A stretch of 64,000 bases of DNA. Origin: Rhabditophanes sp. KR3021. Taxonomy: Eukaryota > Nematoda > Chromadorea > Rhabditida > Alloionematidae. The stretch lies in contig CAUJLY010000006.1 of NCBI GenBank assembly GCA_963281155.1, positions 1,798,001-1,862,000 of the forward strand, in the 5' to 3' direction. This document shows, in pieces, positions 48,876-61,051 of the stretch. Made by a program: the position numbers and the translations under genes. Within the stretch, counting starts at the first letter, position 1; each line of letters begins with the position of its first letter. Under the pieces are notes generated by a model. The model was not told where the DNA came from, ran no database searches, and saw nothing but the letters and a program-made list of their open reading frames with translations.

Positions 48876-50119
48876 CTAAGGCTTCCATTCAACCGAGGGA
48901 TCACCCACATTGATAAATAAATGATAATACAATGGCTTCAAAATGACACGTTCAATTTTCCATGTATCAGTTTCAGATAATCCATCTGTCACCCACCTTT
49001 TATCAGCATTCTCCAGTAATTTATAACTAAATGGCATTGAATTAGAAGCGATATCTTAGTTCCACTTACATTAATTTGGGAGCGGTTCTTTGTCTTTTTA
49101 CATGTTTCAGCATTGAAAATCTAGCTATTTTTTGGTCAGGTCTTTCAATAGTAAAGTTATTTGCCATGATTCTTTTACCCATATCATCATCTTCACCTCC
49201 CCAACCCCAATAAGCATTCGAGTACCCATTTACTTTTTTGTATTGAGCCATTGTAATTGCCAGAACACCTCCAACTATCTCCGGATACCATAGCTGATAC
49301 CCCAAATTACTAACAAAAGCACCAACATGTCTAGGCTGGCCAGGGCACTCATAAGGAGTCCCGAAATTCTGCGGAAACATGTCAACATCATGAAAAATAA
49401 CACAATCAACTTCAAGTATCTCAGCAAATCTGAAAGCACCATTCATAATTCTTCCCTTATTAAATAAATCATCGCCACTTTGTTCTGTTACAATAAAACG
49501 AAAGTCTAAGTTTTGTTTCTTCAATATTTTAAATAAAAATTCTAATAATCTGACAAGATGGCTTTTTCGGTCTCTGTAAGGAATTATAATGGCAACTTTG
49601 TACAAAGCTTGGCACTCTGTAGGAGCCCATCTTCCACCAGCAAAAATGTCAGGATGAGCAGCCTGAACTTCGTATTCTTGGATATGTTCTAACAAAAGAA
49701 GGCCCTGACCCATTTTTCCGGCAATTGAAGTGTTGGCTATAGGTAAACATTTATTCGATTTGCGTAATCTTGTTTTTGGCAATGGAGTTTCCTTGAAATT
49801 TACCCAATTAATTTCAATTCCTCCCTCAACATTAGTTGTTGTGACTATTAACTGCCTTTGTATTGTGTTATTAATTGGATGTTGTTTGGATGTTGGATAA
49901 ACACTTGTCTTGACAGTTACCACAAATGTCTCCGATATTGCCTGCAAACTGTAATAAAACTCTATTTTATAACCCAAAAGAGTATAAAAGTTACCCATTG
50001 TTGTTTTCAAAATTTATTTCAATCAGCAAATAAACAATGCCAAGCCCAAATAAAATCAAACTAAATTTTTTAACCAAACTCATCCTCATAAACAAACGGA
50101 AGAAGGAGAAATTTCGCAT
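48876..50119 (-). CDS. bre-4: Beta-1,4-N-acetylgalactosaminyl/galactosyltransferase (BRE-4-like)
   Basis: Type II Golgi enzyme of the beta4GalT family (GT7). Three exons (50119-49995, 49948-49070, 49026-48876) give 384 codons. An in-frame ATG at 50089 is an alternative start. A short basic tail and signal anchor (residues 15-33) precede a stem, then the catalytic domain with IIPYRDRKSH, FNKGRIMN, Mn2+-binding DVD (229-231), WGWGGEDDD (289-297) and the Met/His pair of MLKH (321, 324). Ile266 in PEIVGG sits where vertebrate GalT has Tyr; Ile at this site is known to favour UDP-GalNAc, so it is probably a GalNAc transferase. C. elegans BRE-4 makes the arthro-series glycolipids recognised by Cry5B. 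The 3' end faces the G6PT-like gene 101 bp away. Confidence 0.9.
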
Positions 50120-52179
50120 TCTTCACACCCTTTTTATGTTGTTGGTGTATGATTAAGCCTTATTACTAACAGAAGACTAACCATCACCTTTGCATTACTA
50201 GGTCTTCTTGTTTTTGTTATGATAGCGGTGTTGTCAACTTATTTGATATGCACAGGTTAATTTGGCATAAAGAATATATATCCAAAAGAGAGATGGTTAA
50301 TCTAAAATTATATTTAATTAATTGATAAGCGTTCATAAATATTTAGGGTTTCGCATAGATAAACATATATTTTTAGTTGTATCAATTTGTCTTTCCAAAC
50401 TCCAGAATATCGAATATCATGCGTATAAACGTTGTTATTATATTTTAAAAAGGAAAAATGTATGCATATTCATTAAGCAATTTATCAAAATAAACCAGTC
50501 ATTCTGACAAATATGTATACATCTACCATTTTACGTATAAACATTAGATATTTTGTTAAGACTCATTTAAATTAAACAGAACGTTGGTAGTAAAAAAGAA
50601 CCGCCAAACATACAGCTTATTTGCAAATATAAGATCCAAATTTTAGTTGTTTTAACACTAAAAAATTGAGAATTTATTTATATAGGAAGTAGATGATAAA
50701 TAATATGGACACTAAAAATACATATTTATAATGTTATGCTGGGGCTTTGTTATGGATAAAAAGACTACTACAATAATGGTTATTTTGCTACGGTTATTTC
50801 AACCCTAAATTGAGTACTAGTAGAGTGGTTGAATATAAATTTTTGGTAGGGGCAAAAGTCACAATATCTTTGGTAGATGAAACAAGTTTATGTTATAAGA
50901 AAGTCTCTTGTTGGTAGGTTTGATATAATATGCATTTTTTAGGAATGAACTTATTTGATGTTATGTGTTGGGTTTGGGTAAACTAGATGTTATTACGAAA
51001 AATGATAAGACTAATAATATAATCGGAAACGAGTATGATGTGCTTTTATGGGAGTAAGTATTCAAATAAACTACCATGATGAATATATATCTTTCAAGAA
51101 TTCAATTAATGTCAAAAATGTAATATAACCCTGTCCAACATAATGAAGGTCTTTTGCGCAACATAACATATCTTATAGATGAAGAAATTGAAGCACATTT
51201 AGAGTGATTGTTTGCATTTGTGTTAAATGATTAAATTGAAAACGTCTGCTGTTTGGAGATGAATAGAAAAGCCGAGTTATGGTCGTTTTTTAATGTCATA
51301 TAAACATACACTAAATATTTGTCTGTTGTTGTAAGTACATTGATATAACATTAGTGATGTGAAAAATATATATCGATAAGTCCGGTACGGATATATATAA
51401 TACAACTTGTATTTAATAAATGATTGCTTTATTATAAATAAAATGACCTAAATATTTACCAGAAGAATTATGGGATATAAAAGTGATTAGCTTTAAGCAT
51501 ACATTTGAATAATGAATGAACACACTTGTATTTACTATGAAATATTAAATGATCAATAAATAGACACATATTATTTGGGAAATTGACGGAAGTAGTTAAT
51601 GTTCCTGGAATAAAGAGTCGCGCCACTTTAAAGTGTAAAACAACCCTTAGAGCTGGTTAAAGAGATAATTTCGGCTAGAGTTATTAAAAACGTGTCTAAA
51701 AGGACTCCTGTTGATGAAAAGATTAAGCACACATGTTAAATATTACCTCAACCATTTCCAGCAAAAGGGTCTCTTTAAAGTTGATTACCATTAGACTAAC
51801 AAACATAATCAAGCACCGTGAAAAATATTAGACAAATATTTACAAATAACCAATTTTATTAAAATCATATTAAGACCAATTTAATTAAAACCATTTTAAT
51901 TAGCAAAATATCCATATTAAAGGGCATTTATTCGGGAGACCAAATGGTCAATTAAACACATCATATAAGTACAATACAACCGAATTGAAGTTTAAAAGTA
52001 TATCTTTTTAGATTAATATTTAAAAATAAATTATCAAAATAACTGAGTAGCTTAAAGTTTAAAAATTAAGGCAATTTGGACATTAATATGCTTGTGTGTG
52101 ACGACGAGATCGTCAAGTAAAATGTCTTTCAAAGGTGATTAAGAAATTAGTGATTGAGAAGGATGTTTTGTTTCGGAAT
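50120..52179. other. Intergenic stretch, no gene seen
   Basis: About 2 kb between the GalNAc transferase and the SLK-like kinase, both minus strand. No supported coding sequence; the 61-codon frame at 50322-50507 is chance length. A weak three-copy repeat at 51847-51907 (CCAATTTTATTAAAAT, CCAATTTAATTAAAA, CCATTTTAATTAG) was noted. Confidence 0.55.
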
Positions 52180-55393
<3,214 letters not shown>

Positions 55394-56329
55394 TATTATG
55401 ACTTTTTAGCCAAGTTGATTAGCATACCCAGTAATATCACGATACTAAATAGATATTAGATCAAAAAGTCCCTTTTTGATTAGAGTCTAAAAGTATGAAT
55501 ATTATTAATAAAAGTCCACACACCACTATAACTATCCACTCACTAACAATAGAAAACTAAAAATGAGCATAAGCCATGGTTACTATTACAATACTATTAC
55601 AAATAGTTACAAATGATTACAAGCTAGCACATAACCAACGATACAACAACACAAATAAAATAGATAGGACAAACCTTTGTGACCATAGTTGATAGATAAT
55701 GAAATAACATAAAGCCATTTTGTAATCAAAAGGAATCGTTATCAATAAAAAAACGCAATTCCAATTTGGAAATAGGTTTACTTTAATCCAAACCAACTAA
55801 AGTGTGAAGAGAGAAAGGAAAATGTTTTAAGCTGAAGCTAAAGGTACAAATGTAATCTATTAAAATACATCATTACGCCTGTCACTATAAAAATGTAATA
55901 TTAGACAGCTTTTCGAATCGGCCCCCTCAAAATCAAAAGGTATATAAATAGATGAAAAGGTCCAGTAAAATCAAAACGTGAAGGCAACATTATATATTAT
56001 TGTATAGTATTGTGTATCTGTCTCGATCAAATAAATAGTAATAATATGGACGTTTATAGATGTCTATTTACAGTTTAATGACCTGGGAAATGAATATAAA
56101 GTCTGGTGACAGTTGCAATTTGTGAAACTTTGGTGATCAAATCATCTTCTGATGGGTGAGAATAGTTTTTGATAAAAATATAGAGTGTGCGATTAGTCAT
56201 AGTGGGGGTGTGTTTGTATGAATAACTCCAATAATTGTATAAATATTACAAAACCTTTCATTTGCACAAATTAAATAATATTTTTTAAAGATAAACATTT
56301 ATTTTTATTTCTTCTTTAATTAATATTTA
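55394..56329. other. Intergenic stretch, no gene seen
   Basis: About 940 bp between the SLK-like kinase start and the amino-acid transporter stop, both minus strand. No coding sequence seen. TTTATT near 56299 on the plus strand (AATAAA in the minus reading) may be the transporter's poly(A) signal. Confidence 0.55.
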
Positions 56330-57817
56330 TTAATCCTGTTTTTCAATAGGTACAACATCCATAAATCTTTGACAGCCTTCTGTTATTTGTTGTATAATGG
56401 AATCCATAGCATCAAATCGCCCTTTACATTTGATAAACAAAAAATAAACTGGAAATCCTGTTAGCATTAGTGTCAAGCCGATCGCTGTATCGTATGGTGC
56501 TTGGAAAATGGGGAAAATGACCAAAAAACAACATCCTAAGAGAAAGAGGATGGGCCAGGCTATGTGAACTTGGATGGGACGGGCAAAGAAACGAACAGGT
56601 TTCTTGATTCTTAACCATAACAGAGCTCCTGTTGCTACCCCGATTGCCGTCCAATTAACTACCTGCACATAATTTATAAGTGAGTAAATGTTATCTGACA
56701 GTAAAAGATATAATAAAGATAAAAAGGCAGTAAAAAGAACTGCTGGGATGGGAGTATTTTTATTAAGATTGATATAACTTAACACAACAGGCATATGGTC
56801 ATTCCTCGCTCCTACAAAGAATAGTCGCGAAGAGGTCAACATGACCCCGTTTACAGTTCCGAAGCACGAGCAAGCAACTAAAATAGGCATCAACCATGCC
56901 AAGTACCCATAATACCGATTTGCAAAAGTAATAGCAATTGCATTTGAATGAACAAATATATCCACCGAGGTTCCAGCATAAAAAGCAACGTTGACAAGCA
57001 AATAAACAACCGTGCAAATCGTTATACTGATTCCAATCGCCTTTGGTAAAGTTCTGGCAGGATTAATTAACTCTTCGGTGATAAAATTCAAAAAATTCCA
57101 TCCATTATAAGCCCATAAACCAGAATAAAAGGCAATTGCTAATTTGTCTGTAGATACGTTGGTAAAATCAAATGCTCCATCGAATACTGTTGTTGTGGAT
57201 GAATCGAAAATGAACAGATACATTCCAGTTAAAATGATTACCATTAATGCCCCTAGTTTTGCTATTGTGAAAACGTTCTGCACAATTGAGGTGTAATGGA
57301 CGGAGTAACAGTTGATCATCGCCAAAGTAATTATACATAGGGCAGCTAATAGTTGTGGAAGGAGAAAGGGAAGGTTCGATTGTCCGTAAAAAGGATCCAA
57401 AATGTATGTTGAGAAAGTTATAGAGACTGCTGTAATGGTACAGGGTCTGACTATAATGCATTCAATCCATAGCCTCAGAAAGCCCATTAATGGCCCAAAA
57501 GCTTGTAGAACATAGGTGTAATCACCTCCTGATTCAGTTATAAATGTACCCAATTCCGCATAACAATAAGCGCCGATTCCGGAAAAGATTCCGCATATAA
57601 TCCAGATTAATAGAGAAAGTCCGATTGAATTAGTATTCTCGTGAACTCCTTTCGGAGAAATGAATATTCCGGAACCGATTATACATCCCACAATCACCAT
57701 AACACCGCCAAATAAATTAATCGTTGGTTTAAGACCCTCCATCTTTTTTTCGTGATAGTCGGAAATATAAATTGAAACCTTTTCATCATTGTTGTTATTA
57801 TTATTTAGTGAATCCAT
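56330..57817 (-). CDS. SLC7 (LAT-type) amino-acid transporter
   Basis: A 12-TM APC-superfamily exchanger of the L-type/y+L amino-acid transporter group. One exon of 495 codons, the usual length. Visible family features are the substrate-site GSGIF (48-52) in TM1, ICGIFSGIGAYCYAELGT in TM2-3, WIECIIVRPC in TM3, NCYSVHYTSIVQN, and GLWAYNGWNFLNFITEELINP in TM6. The extracellular loop after TM3 (DPFYGQSNLPF) lacks the Cys that links mammalian light chains to 4F2hc, so it would not form that disulfide. The start has a run of Asn (LNNNNNND). It lies head-to-head with the dsRBD-like gene, 466 bp apart. It resembles nematode AAT proteins, but the exact paralogue is not clear. Confidence 0.92.
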   Translation of the reverse strand: MDSLNNNNNNDEKVSIYISDYHEKKMEGLKPTINLFGGVMVIVGCIIGSGIFISPKGVHENTNSIGLSLLIWIICGIFSGIGAYCYAELGTFITESGGDYTYVLQAFGPLMGFLRLWIECIIVRPCTITAVSITFSTYILDPFYGQSNLPFLLPQLLAALCIITLAMINCYSVHYTSIVQNVFTIAKLGALMVIILTGMYLFIFDSSTTTVFDGAFDFTNVSTDKLAIAFYSGLWAYNGWNFLNFITEELINPARTLPKAIGISITICTVVYLLVNVAFYAGTSVDIFVHSNAIAITFANRYYGYLAWLMPILVACSCFGTVNGVMLTSSRLFFVGARNDHMPVVLSYINLNKNTPIPAVLFTAFLSLLYLLLSDNIYSLINYVQVVNWTAIGVATGALLWLRIKKPVRFFARPIQVHIAWPILFLLGCCFLVIFPIFQAPYDTAIGLTLMLTGFPVYFLFIKCKGRFDAMDSIIQQITEGCQRFMDVVPIEKQD

Positions 57818-58283
57818 TATTAGCTTGATAAATAGTTAAATGTAGTTTGTTGTTGAATTATCAAAATAAATTAAACTTCCAATAATCGTTTTGACCATTG
57901 GTCGGTAAAAGTTAATTTAAGAGACGACCTAGTAAAAAAAGTCAAAATCATTTCTGTACAAAAGGTGAGATGACTGTCAAATTGGATAGATTTAACAAAA
58001 AGTTCGGACACATCATCAGACATTCTTTTAATCAACAACAATAGCCTGCCATTAAAACAATTGTCATTTCGTGAGGTTCTTTGTCATTTCATTTTAGAAT
58101 CAACTTTCCTAGTCAAAGTAATATAATTTACATAAGCCATCAAACTTTTTGATAAAATTCAAATCTACGGCATAGTAAACAACATTCTCGACGAGATATG
58201 AGGAACTGGGAAAACGTATATATGAACCCACTATCAAGAAACAATCGCATTCTCTTAACTGCTCTAATTAATTTATATTTATT
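57818..58283. promoter_or_regulatory. Shared divergent promoter region
   Basis: 466 bp between the start codons of the SLC7 gene (-) and the dsRBD-like gene (+). Both promoters should lie here. No TATA box or site cluster stands out. A near-repeat TTGTCATTTC occurs twice (about 58060 and 58080). Confidence 0.5.
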
Positions 58284-59186
58284 ATGAATCCCTATGACTT
58301 GGATGAATCCGACCCTAACTACACAAAGATAAGAAGACCAACTTTTAAAGATACAACATATTCGTCAGCAGTTTATAAATTACATATTACGGCTATTGCT
58401 TTGAGGCATAGATGGGCTATTAGTTATGGAGTTGGTAGATCAGAAGGAAATTTTTGGGAGAGTGATTGGACAGCTTTCGGTAGATTAGCTCCAACTATGG
58501 GCTGTACAACGCTTCCACCTGTTCATAATTACGCTCATGGGAAGGGAAATAGTCACAGAATAGCGGAAAATAATGCGGCTAAAAGTTTATTTGAAATTAT
58601 TGAACCTTATGGTAAAGGAATTAATTTTGAGGCTAATTACAAATCGGAAGTTATCAATATCGCTGCCTTTCTATTCGATCGAATCAAAGAAGCTATCCCT
58701 AGATATGAATTTGAAAGTATTCAAACGGGTAAAGAAACTAAAATAGTTGCCACTTGCTTTGTTATGGATTATAAAGTAAGTTTGGAAGGGAGTTCGAGAG
58801 TTAAGCTTCATAGACAAGTAGCTAAGAAAATGTATGAATATTTAATGGTACAATACCAAAAGAAACTTGATCGAATTGAGTTGCTTACACTGCAACGAGG
58901 ATGGCTAAAGTCAGAAGAGTATTATGTCCGTTTCTACGATGAACATATTGCAAAACTAATTAAAATTATTTATTCACTTACAATTCCAACATTTAATGAA
59001 AAAATAGAATTTACTTTCACAACTTACACTTTTAAACTAGAAGGCCAAGACAAAGAATTAACTAGTGCAACACAAGGAATCGGACCCGGAGATTGCATAA
59101 GACAAAGGAAAATCGTAATTGCAATTCAGGTAGGATCCTTATTAGAGCTTTTTGAACCTGATGAAAGAGACATTACTTTTTACTAA
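58284..59186 (+). CDS. Protein with two dsRBD-like modules
   Basis: A single 300-codon exon. I recognise no orthologue. Two segments end in helices like the C-terminal helix of double-stranded-RNA-binding domains: NSHRIAENNAAKSLFEII (about residues 92-109), preceded by a His/Gly/Lys-rich turn, and KLHRQVAKKMYEYLM (about 173-187), preceded by a strand-rich ATCFVMDYKVSL. In dsRBDs the Lys/Ala pattern at the start of this helix contacts RNA. The remaining C-terminal 110 residues contain no known motif. The call is by pattern only; a role in RNA binding or RNAi is a guess. The acidic N-terminus (MNPYDLDESDP) starts at the only reasonable ATG. It is convergent with MGAT2 (170 bp between stops). 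Confidence 0.6.
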   Translation: MNPYDLDESDPNYTKIRRPTFKDTTYSSAVYKLHITAIALRHRWAISYGVGRSEGNFWESDWTAFGRLAPTMGCTTLPPVHNYAHGKGNSHRIAENNAAKSLFEIIEPYGKGINFEANYKSEVINIAAFLFDRIKEAIPRYEFESIQTGKETKIVATCFVMDYKVSLEGSSRVKLHRQVAKKMYEYLMVQYQKKLDRIELLTLQRGWLKSEEYYVRFYDEHIAKLIKIIYSLTIPTFNEKIEFTFTTYTFKLEGQDKELTSATQGIGPGDCIRQRKIVIAIQVGSLLELFEPDERDITFY

Positions 59187-59227
59187 ACTTTATTTTTGTA
59201 AGTATGGACAAAGCGACATATATAAAT

Positions 59228-59233
59228 AATAAA
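59228..59233 (+). terminator. Possible poly(A) signal of the dsRBD-like gene
   Basis: AATAAA lies about 42 nt after the stop. On the other strand, AATAAA (TTTATT at about 59190) may end the MGAT2 mRNA, so the two 3'UTRs probably overlap. Confidence 0.45.
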
Positions 59234-59355
59234 CATTCTTTCATAATTTGAGAGACTGCATTGTATTTGTTTTTATATTAGATGAAAGAATATTAAAAAT
59301 ATACTTTCAATACCTGTAGTGAGCAATTTGACGATCCTTGGATCATTTAACTAAT

Positions 59356-61034
59356 TTATAATTGTTCCAATTCTTTCAATTTCATGAAAGGAAATATTAA
59401 GGGATCCTTGTTTAATTCGGAATATTTGGAGCCATAGAAAGAATTATTTTTATTGTAGGGCATGCTCACAGAATTGTGGAAACATAGAAAATGGTCTCTG
59501 ACATCTTTCCAGCCTCCATTTGGTTTGGGTGGCTTAGGTGACTTTTTCGTCACTTTGCCAATAGATAAATTCTTTCCAAATAACAAATGTTTTGAAATAT
59601 CAACTAATTGGCTTGCTAAATCAAGTGATTTCTGAGTGTGACAATCATGCTTGTGAACTCCACAATCCCCAATATGTATAATTCGGGGAGCTAAAGCAGA
59701 CAAAACCTCCATCGGTGTCGTCATACAACTCTTGCTCATAAACAATAAAGTCCAATCCCAATTATAATCATCAAAAGTGCAAAATTTCTAAAAACAAAAC
59801 ATTATCGTCAAAATAATTTCCTTTTCATACCTCTGAACAACGACTGATCTCATGCCACATATTCATATTAACCACCATTCCCATATTATGAAGACTACTA
59901 TACCATGGAGTAACAGTCATCACATTAATATTCTTTACATATTGTTTTGAGTCAACTTTGTATGCACCCAATGACATAATATTACAATCAGGGCATAATT
60001 TGCCTCTTTGTTCATTCATTTCATCTAACATATGCAGCATATCTGGCATGACATAATGATCTTCTTCAATTAAAATGACTTGCCCAGCTAAATTGTATTT
60101 TGGCATTATTTTCCCAAACACATAATTCAACTAAACAAAAATGATATTAAAGTCATTCAAACAAATAAATTACCTTCCACCACCAATGTTGTTTTATTTG
60201 GCTTAATTTTTTACTTCTAAAATGGCCATACGTATCAGACTGATTGACAGACAAACATTTCTCCTTGAGAGCCCTACAAATGAAGGATAATTAGTTAAGC
60301 TTAAAATAACATGCATAAATAAATAATCAACTATACATGAATAAATATCTACTAAATAAATATTTAAAATAAAGCTTCCACTTTTTTGTATCAACTTACT
60401 TTTGCTTTGTCATTTCTGCTGGACAATCATTGACATCAGTACCAGGAAATATGTTTGGAAACAATTGCAAAGAAAAAGGGTAATGGATTTGGAGGACTCG
60501 ACAGAAACTAATATTATAAATTAAATTGTCTATACTTTTGACATGACTGTCATGACTGAATATGACTAAAGTTTTGTTGATTCCCACAACTTTTTCAAGT
60601 GAATTGATAAGGATTTCAAGATAGTCGACCCGTTCGTGAACTTGAACTACTATCGTGTAGGAAACATCAAGACCACCGAATTTGTCTTTGTTTAGCATGA
60701 TGTAACCTTCATTGATGTATTCCACCACACGGACTATTTCTTTTGGTGGCAGGCCAGCATATTCATCTGAATAAGCTACTTTGTTTCTGGGACTTGCCAT
60801 CACATTTCCCTCTTCTACGGCAGAAGTTGATAGCAATGAGGGGGGTGGTTGTAGTTCATTTTGTAGTTGTGGTTGGGGATAATTGAGATGGAGAGGAGAT
60901 TGAATGGTGGGGTCGTCTTGTTCGTTTATATTTGTTGGGCCGTTGGTGCCGAAGGCATTAAATAGAATGTAGCAACATGCCCCTAGGCAGAGGAACATAT
61001 ATATCCGAATGGGTTTACGGAAGCCAGTCATCAT
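59356..61034 (-). CDS. gly-20: Alpha-1,6-mannosyl-glycoprotein 2-beta-GlcNAc-transferase (MGAT2)
   Basis: Golgi type II enzyme (GT16) that adds GlcNAc to the alpha-1,6 mannose of the N-glycan core, opening the complex-type branch. Four exons (61034-60400, 60273-60174, 60130-59831, 59787-59356) give 488 codons. A basic tail and signal anchor (IYMFLCLGACCYILFNAFG, about 10-28) are followed by a Pro/Gln-rich stem and the catalytic domain. Hallmarks are EEDHY (267-271), the metal/UDP-sugar site; KQHWWWKL around the second splice; and FDDYNWDWT (350-358). Cysteines at CPAE, EKC, CPDC, CSE and KFC match the disulfide-rich MGAT2 fold. The symbol follows the single C. elegans orthologue. It starts 9 nt after a TTTCAG acceptor and overlaps a one-codon upstream ORF. 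Confidence 0.95.
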
Positions 61035-61042
61035 TGCATGAT

Positions 61043-61051
61043 CTGAAAAAA
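61043..61051 (-). promoter_or_regulatory. Probable SL acceptor of MGAT2
   Basis: TTTTTTCAG on the minus strand ends 8 nt before the main ATG. The intervening sequence holds ATG CAA TGA (61039-61031), a minimal upstream ORF overlapping the start. Confidence 0.6.
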
